DNA of 52,558 nucleotides, taken from assembly GCA_009841235.1 (NCBI GenBank), contig VXMH01000095.1:1-52558 (forward strand), read 5' to 3'. Shown piece after piece: positions 35,192-43,996 of this stretch. Made by a program: the position numbers and the translations under genes. How positions within the stretch are numbered: position 1 is the stretch's first letter; every line of letters begins with the position of its first letter. The stretch comes from Caldilineaceae bacterium SB0661_bin_32. GTDB taxonomy: Bacteria; Chloroflexota; Anaerolineae; Caldilineales; Caldilineaceae. Under the pieces are notes generated by a model. It had not been told where the DNA came from. It searched no databases and was given only the letters and a program-made list of their open reading frames with translations.

Positions 35192-35814
35192 GGGGCGCGA
35201 GGGTGGTAAGACTTGCTCGAATCGCGCCGCTGGCCGCGAGCCTCTGGCGCGTTGCACCGAACTGGCTGCGGGGAGCCGTTACCTGGACAATCAACAGCAA
35301 GGTCCTGGTGGGGGTAAGCGGGGCACTGCTCAACGACGAAAACCAAGTCCTGCTTTTGCGCCATCGATTTCACAACACCAGGATTTGGGGACTGCCCGGC
35401 GGCTGGCTTTCGCGCGGCGAAACCGTTTACGACTGCTGGCGCCGCGAGGTGAAGGAGGAGCTGGCCCTCGAACTGTCGGTTGAAGCAGTTCTTTGCCATC
35501 GGGCGTTCCGTCATACACTGGAGTTTTACCTGCTGGGAAGGATCAGGGGCGGTCAGTTGAGGATCGATCCAGTGGAGATTCTCGAGGCACGTTTTTTTTC
35601 GCCGGACGATCTGCCGCCAATGGAAAGTTTCAGCCAGGGGGTCGTACGACAGGCCTACCGCCAGTTGAAGGGAGAAAGGACAGCGGACACCGGCAAAGGA
35701 TCGGGCCAGTCGAAATCGGTTGCGTCGCGTGACAATGGCAATAAGAATACTCTGGCGGAAGGCGATGACGGGGCAGATGGAGGCATAGGGGAAGGGGACG
35801 CGCTTCATGCTTGA
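35188..35814 (+). CDS. Nudix hydrolase
   Basis: A 208-residue protein that begins at GTG within the last codons of the previous gene (GTGA overlap) with a GGAGGG site. The Nudix box spans residues 72-94 (G72...E78...R86-E87-x-x-E90-E91) and keeps all metal-binding acidic residues; the usual Gly before the last aliphatic position is Ala. Nudix enzymes hydrolyse nucleoside diphosphates linked to another moiety. About 40 residues before the core are basic and amphipathic, and about 50 after it are hydrophilic and low in complexity. Its position inside a string of large membrane proteins suggests a role with sugar nucleotides or polyprenyl diphosphates, but substrate is not evident. The next gene starts 8 bp before its stop. 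Confidence 0.9.
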   Translation: MRGARVVRLARIAPLAASLWRVAPNWLRGAVTWTINSKVLVGVSGALLNDENQVLLLRHRFHNTRIWGLPGGWLSRGETVYDCWRREVKEELALELSVEAVLCHRAFRHTLEFYLLGRIRGGQLRIDPVEILEARFFSPDDLPPMESFSQGVVRQAYRQLKGERTADTGKGSGQSKSVASRDNGNKNTLAEGDDGADGGIGEGDALHA

Positions 35815-38440
35815 CATTTTGACCCCATTCCTGGGCTGGTATCTGATTACGCAGGTCGTGGGGCTCGCGGCGATGCCGTTGACCTTGCGTTACTTCCGCT
35901 CTCTGCCGGACCGCGGATATGCCTTTGCGCGCGTGTTGGGGATTTTCCTGGTAAGCCTTGTGCTTTGGTTAGGGACCAGTTACGGGCTACTTCGCAATTT
36001 GCCCGGCGGGTCCTGGGTATCGCTACTCCTCGTCGGCCTCCTCAGCTTGTGGGCTCTTCTGCAAAGCAAAGTAACTCGCGATGAGGTCCGGCTCTTCCGC
36101 CTACGCTCCTTACTGAGGGTTGTTCCTTCCCGGGCCTATGTTCTGGGTGTCGAGATCCTGTTCCTCGTTGCCTTCGCCGTGTGGACGTACGTGCGTGCGC
36201 ACGATCCCGCAATCAGTCACACCGAGCAGCCGATGGACCTGATGTTCTTGAATGGGATCTGGAGCAGCCCCACTTATCCGCCTCGCGATCCGTGGCTGTC
36301 CGGCTTTGCAATCAGTTACTACTATTTCGGTTATTGGATGATCTCGACCCTGGCGCATATGGCAGGACAGCCGCCTGAAATCGCCTACAATCTTGGTCAG
36401 GCCTGCTGGTTCGGACTTCTGGTCACGGCCAGTTTTGGGGTCGGCTACAACCTGTTTCGCCTGCGTTCGCGGGAGTTTGGGGCTGACTTCGAAACCGAAG
36501 GAGGGTTCGACGGAGCTTCAGACAGGGGCGGGACCGGCGGCGTACGGACAGCGCTCCCATTCATGGCAGGGCTGCTGACGTCGACGGCAGTCGCTCTGAC
36601 CGCAAACTTGCACGTCATTCTTGAGTGGCTCTATGCACAGGGTGTACGGATCGACGGCTTGGCCAAGTTTGTCGATGTCCATAACTTTCCGGAGCGTTCG
36701 AGCGTGACCGGCCTTTGGTACATTGACAGCGGCTGGAGCTGGTGGTGGCGAGCCAGTCGCGTAATCGAAGATATCGACCTCAACGGAAACCACATTGAAA
36801 TCATCGACGAGTTTCCGATCTTCAGTTACGTCCTCTCCGACAATCATCCTCACCTGCTGGCGATGCCGTTTGTTCTCCTCGTTATCGGAATGGCCTTGAA
36901 CTGGTACAACGCTGCGGGGCCGGATGGAGGCGATGCCGCGGCAGACCTGGAACAATCTGTCGAAAAGGCGACCGGATGGGGAGCTGCTTTCCGTTCCCAA
37001 ATGGTTTCTCACTTCTCAGCTGTTGCGCGGCCGCTTGGTCCGGCGGGGCTGTCACTGTTGATCGCCGCAACCGGCGGCCTCCTCTTTCTGAATACCTGGG
37101 ATTTCCCTCCCTACTGGCTCCTGCTTATTCTGGTCGCAATGCTCACCGGTACACGCCGGAACCGGGATGCCGCAGGGGCGCTGCGTCAGGCGCTGACACG
37201 GGCGGCCATCATTGGGAGCACAGTTGTTGTGGGAGCCCTCCTCCTCTATCTGCCCTATTACCTGACGGCCCAGAGCCAGGCGGGAGGCATCCTGCCGAAC
37301 CTGCTCCACCCCACGCGGCTGCCCCAGTTTCTGCTGATGTTCGGTCACTTTCTGCTGGCGGGCGCGGGACTGCTGTTCCTGGGCTGGCGAGAGCAGCGAC
37401 CATCGGCGCCTGTGCTGGGTATCGCTGCGGCCCTTGTTCTGGGCCTGCCGGCTGTTTTCCTGATCACAGCCGGGCTGCTGTCGGCAAGTGGTCCGGGCGA
37501 GACGGGGGCGGCTGCCAGCGAAACGAACGGAATCCTGACCAGCATGGTTCAGCGCCGGCTCGGCCGGCCCTGGACATTTCTGCTGTTAGGCGGCCTCACG
37601 ACGCTGTCACTCGGCTTGCTCTGGCAACGCCTGGCCGACCCCGGCCACGCGTCCCGTACAACGACGTTCGTCCTGTGCCTGTTTGCAATCGGCTGCTTGC
37701 TGACATATATGCCGGAGTTCGTCTACCTGCGGGACAATTTCGGCAACCGCATGAACACTGTATTCAAGTTCTATTATCAGAGCTGGCTGCTGTTGGGGAT
37801 CGCTGCCGCGTTTGCGCTCTCGGGGTACATCAGTTTGGCGGTGCGGCGCTTCCAGCCAGGCGGCCGTGAGGCTGCGGCGATGCCCGTGCTGGGATTCGTT
37901 CCACCTGCGGTCTCTCTCGTGCTCGTACTCGCGTGTTTGATCTATCCTGTAGCAGGAGCGTATGCTAAGACCAAGGGATTTAGCACGCGTGAACCGACGC
38001 TGAACGGCCTGGAGCATGTCGGCGCCGATGAATGGGCCGTTATCGACTGGATCAGGAGCAATACGCGCCCTGAATCTGTAGTTCTGGAGGCCAAGGGGGC
38101 CAGCTACAGGATCAGTTCGGCGCGCATCAGCGCGGCGACTGGACGGGCTACGCTGCTGGGATGGGACGGCCATGAAGCCCAATGGCGCGGGCGGGCCTAT
38201 GCACAGATGGCTGACGGCCGGGCTGAAGCCATACGGGAGATCTATCAGTCTCCAAGGTCGACAACGTTGCAGGAAACGCTGAATCACTGGAAAATTGACT
38301 ATGTGCTTGTTGGTCCGGAGGAACGGGTCCAATATGGCATGACGCCCGCGGTGGAGAGTCGGATCGGACAGATCCTTGAACTCGCCTTTGAGCAGGGCGA
38401 TTATCGAATTTACCGCGCTCCGGTCGCGTCGGGCAGATAG
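35807..38440 (+). CDS. DUF2298 polytopic membrane protein
   Basis: An 877-residue membrane protein of the DUF2298 family, homologous to the C-terminal half of the product of 30440-35191. It has MDLMFLNGIWSSPTYPPRDPW, GFAISYYYFGYWM, EFPIFSYVLSDNHPHLLAMPF and RMNTVFKFYYQSW, all signature blocks of the family, separated by many hydrophobic helices. A globular C-terminal part of about 130 residues (from GADEWAVIDWIRSN) resembles the external domain of GT-C enzymes. Activity is unknown. The gene overlaps the Nudix gene by 8 bp, and the following gene starts 30 bp downstream, so all are probably in one message. Paired DUF2298 genes are common in Chloroflexota. Confidence 0.88.
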   Translation: MLDILTPFLGWYLITQVVGLAAMPLTLRYFRSLPDRGYAFARVLGIFLVSLVLWLGTSYGLLRNLPGGSWVSLLLVGLLSLWALLQSKVTRDEVRLFRLRSLLRVVPSRAYVLGVEILFLVAFAVWTYVRAHDPAISHTEQPMDLMFLNGIWSSPTYPPRDPWLSGFAISYYYFGYWMISTLAHMAGQPPEIAYNLGQACWFGLLVTASFGVGYNLFRLRSREFGADFETEGGFDGASDRGGTGGVRTALPFMAGLLTSTAVALTANLHVILEWLYAQGVRIDGLAKFVDVHNFPERSSVTGLWYIDSGWSWWWRASRVIEDIDLNGNHIEIIDEFPIFSYVLSDNHPHLLAMPFVLLVIGMALNWYNAAGPDGGDAAADLEQSVEKATGWGAAFRSQMVSHFSAVARPLGPAGLSLLIAATGGLLFLNTWDFPPYWLLLILVAMLTGTRRNRDAAGALRQALTRAAIIGSTVVVGALLLYLPYYLTAQSQAGGILPNLLHPTRLPQFLLMFGHFLLAGAGLLFLGWREQRPSAPVLGIAAALVLGLPAVFLITAGLLSASGPGETGAAASETNGILTSMVQRRLGRPWTFLLLGGLTTLSLGLLWQRLADPGHASRTTTFVLCLFAIGCLLTYMPEFVYLRDNFGNRMNTVFKFYYQSWLLLGIAAAFALSGYISLAVRRFQPGGREAAAMPVLGFVPPAVSLVLVLACLIYPVAGAYAKTKGFSTREPTLNGLEHVGADEWAVIDWIRSNTRPESVVLEAKGASYRISSARISAATGRATLLGWDGHEAQWRGRAYAQMADGRAEAIREIYQSPRSTTLQETLNHWKIDYVLVGPEERVQYGMTPAVESRIGQILELAFEQGDYRIYRAPVASGR

Positions 38441-38470
38441 GTTTTCTCAAGCAGAGGTTAGACGCAGCAG

Positions 38471-40420
38471 GTGGCAAAAGGGAAGACGGCAGAGCTTACT
38501 GAAGGCGAGAAGATGACGACTGAGGACCAGCCAGCTGCGGTGCCATTTTCGAGCGCGGCCGCGACAGATTCGCATGGCAATGGGGCGACCGTAGAACAGG
38601 CACTGTATGCGCTCCTGTTTGTATTAGCATTGGGCCTGCGACTTTATTCGCTGGGTGACCTGAACCCCGTTTCGCCCTTGGAGGCAGCTCAGATCTGGCC
38701 CGCATGGGTGGACCAGTCGGCCGGCACGCCGGAAGAGAGAGCGTTCCCTGAGCCCCGTCCGCCTGCGAGCCCGTTATTATATACTATTCAGCGCGGTCTC
38801 TTTCTCGTGACAGGAGGCAGGAGCAGCTTTTGGGCCCGCGTTCCGGCCGCGTGCGCCGGGGCGGCACTGGTGCTGGCGGCCTGGGCGTTGCGGCGGCGGC
38901 TGGGGCGGGACGGCGCGCTGATGGCAGCGGTCCTGTTTGCCCTCGACCCCTGGCTGCTCTCGTTCAGCCGGCTGGCAGACGGTTCGACCTTGTCGATCCT
39001 GACGGGCGTTCTGCTTCTCGCTGCGTTGTTCGACGAAAGAGAAGAAAGCCTGCAGGTCAATCGGCTTGCTGTGGTCGGCGGGCTCTTCCTGATAAGCGGG
39101 CCGCTGGCGTGGCTGCTGCTGCTGCCACTGATTCTGTATGCCTTCTTTCTACTCGGAGGCGGCCCGCTGGCCAGCCTTGCCCCCGGCCAGGGCAGGCAGG
39201 CAGCCATTGTTTGCGCGGGGACAGTTGTCGCCGGATCAACAGGGCTCTTTTCGCACACTTACGGGTTGTCGGCGATTGGGGAAAGTGTGGGAAATGCGGT
39301 CGCCCATCTGGTAGGCCCGTCAGGCAGCACAGGAATTCTGCTTGCCGGTCACGAGTACACTGTAAGCTGGGCGCTGCTGCGACTGCTCGTTGACGAGCCG
39401 TTCCTTCTCCTGTTCGGGGGCGCGGGTCTGGCAATTGCTCTCTTCAGGACAGGCTTCCTTGCCCCGACTCTGGCAAGGCAGGTTGTCAATGAGGAGGAAG
39501 TGGTCGAAACTGAGAGACGGTCTCTGTTTGATGCTGTCTGGCTGAATGTTATGGTTGTGGGCACGGCCTGGGGATTTCTGTTGATCCTATTGCCTGGACT
39601 CACACCAGTCAGCCTGCTCGTGTTGGGGCTACCTTTGCTCCTGCTGGCGGCGGCAACCGCTGCGCAAATGTTGCGACTGGCTCAAATCAGGATGCTGCTT
39701 CAAGATAGCGCCCGCCTGCCAGCGTTTGCCACGATGGGGATTCTGCTGGTGACGGCATCTTTTTGGACAGGCACTATCACCGAATCGCTTCGCGACGGCC
39801 ACTATGATCCGCGGCTGGCTGCTTTCTATCTGCTGATTCCCGTGCTCGGAGCGTTCTTCGTTTGGTGGTCCGGCGAGCGGGCCTGCGGGCAGGTCTTCGG
39901 TTTCTTGACCTTGACAGCCTTCTTTCTGGCTCAAGCCAGCAGCAGCTGGATGTTAAATCTGCGGCCGGAATATGACCACAGCCGTACCCTCTATGCCGAA
40001 GCCGGCGACAGAGTGATGGCGATACTGGCGGAAGACATCAGCCGCCTGAGTTCTCTGCGGACGGGGGACCCCACTGAGGCTCCCGTTTATCTCCAAGTGG
40101 ATCAGTCCCGCCTGCCCTTTTTTTTCTGGCATTTGCGCGCCATGCGCGATGTGCGCTGGCGCCCCGGGCTTGAATTGACGGAGGTGGAGGAAGAAGCTCT
40201 GATTGTCACCCAGGGCGGCGCAGGACCGGAGAGTGACCGGGACCAACTGCCCGACAGTTTTGTTGGCAGCAGGTACTCGGTGACAGAACGCTGGCTGCCG
40301 ACGGAGTTGGAGCGTCCCGGCGCCCTTTTGCGGTGGATGCTTTTTCGGGAAAGACAGCAGATTTCGGGCGGCGTCCCGGTGCGACAAGAGGTCGAACTTT
40401 GGGTGCTACGGGAGAAGTAA
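38471..40420 (+). CDS. GT-C-like polytopic membrane protein with degenerate active-site loop
   Basis: A 649-residue membrane protein whose helix order and first loop resemble ArnT/PMT-type glycosyltransferases. Where the family has an Asp-Glu pair after the first helix, this protein reads SPLEAAQIW, so only one acidic residue remains. RLYSLGDLNP just before it marks the equivalent place. After about 12 predicted helices comes a C-terminal soluble region of about 160 residues. It may be an inactive partner or a transporter-like subunit. The GTG start at 38471 gives 14 extra residues; an ATG at 38513 is a fair alternative. The next gene follows after 3 bp. Confidence 0.75.
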   Translation: MAKGKTAELTEGEKMTTEDQPAAVPFSSAAATDSHGNGATVEQALYALLFVLALGLRLYSLGDLNPVSPLEAAQIWPAWVDQSAGTPEERAFPEPRPPASPLLYTIQRGLFLVTGGRSSFWARVPAACAGAALVLAAWALRRRLGRDGALMAAVLFALDPWLLSFSRLADGSTLSILTGVLLLAALFDEREESLQVNRLAVVGGLFLISGPLAWLLLLPLILYAFFLLGGGPLASLAPGQGRQAAIVCAGTVVAGSTGLFSHTYGLSAIGESVGNAVAHLVGPSGSTGILLAGHEYTVSWALLRLLVDEPFLLLFGGAGLAIALFRTGFLAPTLARQVVNEEEVVETERRSLFDAVWLNVMVVGTAWGFLLILLPGLTPVSLLVLGLPLLLLAAATAAQMLRLAQIRMLLQDSARLPAFATMGILLVTASFWTGTITESLRDGHYDPRLAAFYLLIPVLGAFFVWWSGERACGQVFGFLTLTAFFLAQASSSWMLNLRPEYDHSRTLYAEAGDRVMAILAEDISRLSSLRTGDPTEAPVYLQVDQSRLPFFFWHLRAMRDVRWRPGLELTEVEEEALIVTQGGAGPESDRDQLPDSFVGSRYSVTERWLPTELERPGALLRWMLFRERQQISGGVPVRQEVELWVLREK

Positions 40421-40423
40421 ACG

Positions 40424-43400
40424 ATGGCTGAAGGACAAGGCGAGAACGAAGTGGAGGCCCAGAACGAGGTTTCCGAAAAGGATGTTCAAGAGTCCGCTAT
40501 AGATACTTCCTTTGCCGGGGAGCAGGAAGAGAGTTCGGGGAAAGCCCTCCCCGACCGGGCCCCGGAAGGCCCCTTGCAGACGGAGGCTGTCTTGCCGTCT
40601 GCAGGCTTTCTGGACGCTAACCTGCTAACTGTTTTCCGGGCCAATTGGGAGACTGTTGCCTGGGCAGTCATCCTGATCGCGGCGGTGGTCAGCCGCTTCT
40701 ACGAATTGGGCGTCCGCGGGATGAGCCACGATGAAAGTCTGCACGCCAACTATTCACTCGACCTCTATCGAAGCGGCAGCTATCAGCACAACCCGATGAT
40801 GCATGGACCTTTCCTCTTCCATGCAAATGCCTTCATTTACTTTCTGTTCGGCGTCAGCGACGCCACGGCTCGATTCATGCCGGCACTGGCAGGCATCGGG
40901 ACAGTGATGGCGGCGTGGCTTTCCCGACGGTGGATCGGCCGAACCGGCGCGCTCCTTACGGCTCTGATCTTCCTGTTCAGTCCCAGTATTCTCTTTCACA
41001 GCCGCTACATACGGAACGATATCTACATCGTCTTTTTCTCGATGATATGGATATATTTCATGTTCCGCTATTTTGAAGACCGGAAGTTGAAGTGGCTCTA
41101 CTACACCGTGACAGTTATGGCGTTCGGTTTTGCGGCCAAAGAAAACCAGTTCATGTCGGGTACGATATTCGGAGTTTTCATGGTGGGGGCCGCGCTCTGG
41201 CGTTGGTGGACTGGGAAAGAGCAGCTCCAGAACAGTTCTTTCGCCGATATGGCGGTGCTGCTCCTGACTCTTGTTTTGCCATTCGTTGCGCCGCTGGGTC
41301 ACCTCATCATCGGTTGGGATGCGCTCGCGTATAGTTCGGCCCTTGATCTGACCCGATCTGCCATTCTGGTACTGCTGATGACAGGCTTGAGCGCAGCAAT
41401 TGCATTCTGGTGGTTCGGACCGGCCCAGAGTAACGAGAACGGAACCGGGTCCGGCAGCGGAAATGGGCAGGAACGCAGGATCACCTTCGCCACTTGGGCA
41501 ACATTGATGGGCCTGTTCTGGGCGATTGAGATCCTGTTATTCACGACTTTTTTCACGAATCCGGTTGACGGACTGGCGACAGGCGTGGTCGGCAGCCTGG
41601 GCTACTGGCTGGCTCAACAGGAGGTCCAACGCGGGGGCCAGCCGTGGTACTACTACATTATGCAGAGCCTGCTCTATGAATTCCTGCCCCTCTTTCTCAG
41701 CCTGGGAGGGTTGACGCTGCTCGTGCACCGTCTGCGAACGGGTTCTTGGGGCAGTCCAGCCACTGAGGACGGAGCTTCGTCCAAGGCAAAAGGAAGAGGC
41801 GGCGGTGACAGCGGGCTGTCTGAGTCTGAATCTACGCAAGGAACCTCGTGGGTGCGGCCATATTTCGTTCTCTTTCTCGCCTGGTGGGGCGTGGGGGCAT
41901 GGTTGTCCTATTCCTACGCCGGTGAGAAGATGCCGTGGTTGACAACGCACATGACCCAGCCGATGGCCATGTTTGGAGGTTGGTGGGGCGGGCAGATCCT
42001 TCAGCGGATCGATTGGAAGAAGGTACGCGACACGCAAGGTTGGTGGCTGCTGGCGCTGCTGCCGGCGCTGCTGTTCGTATTGGCAACGCTCGCCGGCTCG
42101 ATTCCTACCGGCGGCCGGGATGTGGACACACTGTCGCGGACCGTGCGCTTCATTCTCGCACTCGGCTTGACGGGCGCGCTGTTATATTATGTGTATTTCA
42201 CCTTCTTGCGATCTGGCTGGCGGTTGACGTTGCGGCTGACGGCGGTGACGGCATTCACCATTCTGTTTCTGCTCACAATCCGATTCTCCTTTCTGCTCAC
42301 CTATGTCAACTACGACATGGCAACTGAATATCTGGTCTATGCCCACGCGTCGCCGGACGTGAAACGGGCTCTGCAGGAGATTGAAACGATAAGCGAACGC
42401 ACGGTTGGGGAGCGCGAGATTCAAGTTTCCTATGATGATGACGTTGCCTGGCCGATGACCTGGTACATGCGCTTCTATCCCAACCACATCTTTTACGGCG
42501 CGAACCCGACTACAGAGGCGATGAACGCGCCAATCATTCTTGTCGGCAAGAAAAATTACGAAAAGGTCGAGCCGTACGTCGGCCGCGACTATGTCAGCCG
42601 CAACTACCGGCTCGTCTGGTGGCCAGAGGAGAGCTACAAGAGTTCGTTTGACGAGGAGGGATCTGAAATACCGCTCTTTGACCGGATTTGGGGCGCCTTG
42701 ACCGATCGTGAGCGGCGCAGCGGCCTGTGGCAGATCTTCTTCTTCCGCAACCATCCCGACCGAACGTTAACGGAATGGCCGCACCGGCATGACTTTCGGA
42801 TGTATATTCATCGTGACATCGCTGATATTGTGTGGGACTTGAACGTTGTTCCCACGGCGGGAGGAGGACCATTTCAGCCACAGTCGTTCAACTATGAGGA
42901 GTTAGACCGCAGCGCCAGCATCGCGTATAACGGACTTTACGATGCGTCGGCACTGGCCAACCCGCGTTCAATTGCGATAGGGGCGGACGGGCTGCGCTAC
43001 ATCCTCGATACAGGCAACAATCGCGTCGTCGTGTTGAACGCCGACGGCAGTTTCCGGCTCGCATTTGGAAGTACCTGCTTTCTGGCAGAGGGCGAGAGCG
43101 GGGACTGCATCGATCCTGACGGCGCCGGACCCCTTGATGTGGGTGACGGTCAGTTTCGTGAACCATGGGGAATCGCGGTTGACGCGGGCGGCACGATCTT
43201 CGTCGCGGACACATGGAACGGGCGCATTCAAGCCTTTGACAGTGAAGGGAACTTCCTGAGAAAATGGGGAGCTTTCAGTATAGTCACTGAGGAAAACCGA
43301 GACCCATACGCGCTTTTTGGTCCGCGGGGGCTGGCGGTGACGCCGGCGGGCAACCTTCTCGTAGCTGACACCGGCAACAAACGCATCCTGGAGTTTTCTC

Positions 43401-43837
43401 CGGTGGGAGAGTTCATCCGGCAGATCGGCGGGGGCGGCATCATCCTCGGCCACTTTGAGGAACCGGTCGACATCGCGATCCACCCGCCGACGGGCAATGT
43501 CCTGGTCAGCGACGCCTGGAACCGCCGGATACAGGTGCTTTCGGCCGATTTCGTTCCCTTATACGAATGGCTCATCCCTACCTGGGAGAGCCAGGACATA
43601 TGGGACAAGCCGTATATCGCGGCTGCGGCCGACGGAACCGTCTATGCTACTGACCCGCAGTTTGCCCAGGTCTATGTGATCTCCTCCGGCGGCGTAGTCC
43701 AGTCCAGTTTTGGGAGATATGGCGAGGATCTCAACCGCTTTGCCAAGCCGACGGGCATTGCGATCGATCCCTTAACCGGTGAGATACTGGTAGCCGACGC
43801 GGACAATCACCGGGTACTCGTTTTTGCGGGAAATTGA
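40424..43837 (+). CDS. Agl23-like GT-C membrane protein fused to NHL beta-propeller
   Basis: A 1,137-residue protein with a CGGGAGAAG ribosome site. Residues 1-65 are acidic and disordered. About 75-830 form a membrane domain of the TIGR03663 (flippase-activity-associated, Agl23-like) type, with MSHDESLH (the acidic pair), NPMMHGPFLFH and SRYIRNDIY as family hallmarks. From about 835 to the end there are five or six NHL-type repeats, visible as repeated NPRSIAIGADGLRYILDTGNNR, EPWGIAVDAGGTIFVADTWNGR, GPRGLAVTPAGNLLVADTGNKR and KPTGIAIDPLTGEILVADADNHR-like units. The propeller probably lies outside and may bind protein or glycan. In archaea and bacteria such proteins cluster with glycan assembly genes. 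Confidence 0.85.
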   Translation: MAEGQGENEVEAQNEVSEKDVQESAIDTSFAGEQEESSGKALPDRAPEGPLQTEAVLPSAGFLDANLLTVFRANWETVAWAVILIAAVVSRFYELGVRGMSHDESLHANYSLDLYRSGSYQHNPMMHGPFLFHANAFIYFLFGVSDATARFMPALAGIGTVMAAWLSRRWIGRTGALLTALIFLFSPSILFHSRYIRNDIYIVFFSMIWIYFMFRYFEDRKLKWLYYTVTVMAFGFAAKENQFMSGTIFGVFMVGAALWRWWTGKEQLQNSSFADMAVLLLTLVLPFVAPLGHLIIGWDALAYSSALDLTRSAILVLLMTGLSAAIAFWWFGPAQSNENGTGSGSGNGQERRITFATWATLMGLFWAIEILLFTTFFTNPVDGLATGVVGSLGYWLAQQEVQRGGQPWYYYIMQSLLYEFLPLFLSLGGLTLLVHRLRTGSWGSPATEDGASSKAKGRGGGDSGLSESESTQGTSWVRPYFVLFLAWWGVGAWLSYSYAGEKMPWLTTHMTQPMAMFGGWWGGQILQRIDWKKVRDTQGWWLLALLPALLFVLATLAGSIPTGGRDVDTLSRTVRFILALGLTGALLYYVYFTFLRSGWRLTLRLTAVTAFTILFLLTIRFSFLLTYVNYDMATEYLVYAHASPDVKRALQEIETISERTVGEREIQVSYDDDVAWPMTWYMRFYPNHIFYGANPTTEAMNAPIILVGKKNYEKVEPYVGRDYVSRNYRLVWWPEESYKSSFDEEGSEIPLFDRIWGALTDRERRSGLWQIFFFRNHPDRTLTEWPHRHDFRMYIHRDIADIVWDLNVVPTAGGGPFQPQSFNYEELDRSASIAYNGLYDASALANPRSIAIGADGLRYILDTGNNRVVVLNADGSFRLAFGSTCFLAEGESGDCIDPDGAGPLDVGDGQFREPWGIAVDAGGTIFVADTWNGRIQAFDSEGNFLRKWGAFSIVTEENRDPYALFGPRGLAVTPAGNLLVADTGNKRILEFSPVGEFIRQIGGGGIILGHFEEPVDIAIHPPTGNVLVSDAWNRRIQVLSADFVPLYEWLIPTWESQDIWDKPYIAAAADGTVYATDPQFAQVYVISSGGVVQSSFGRYGEDLNRFAKPTGIAIDPLTGEILVADADNHRVLVFAGN

Positions 43838-43996
43838 CGATATGGACAGCTGGCGCGGAAAAGCGGTAGTTGCGGCGCCGTGTGGTTCGGTCCTGCCTGA
43901 GTCGCTCTTTTCCAGAGTCTCCCAGCCACCATGCCAGTTTTCGGAACGCGTGCAGCTTTCCGCTTCCGGGTTTTCTGAATTGATAACGTTTCTACT

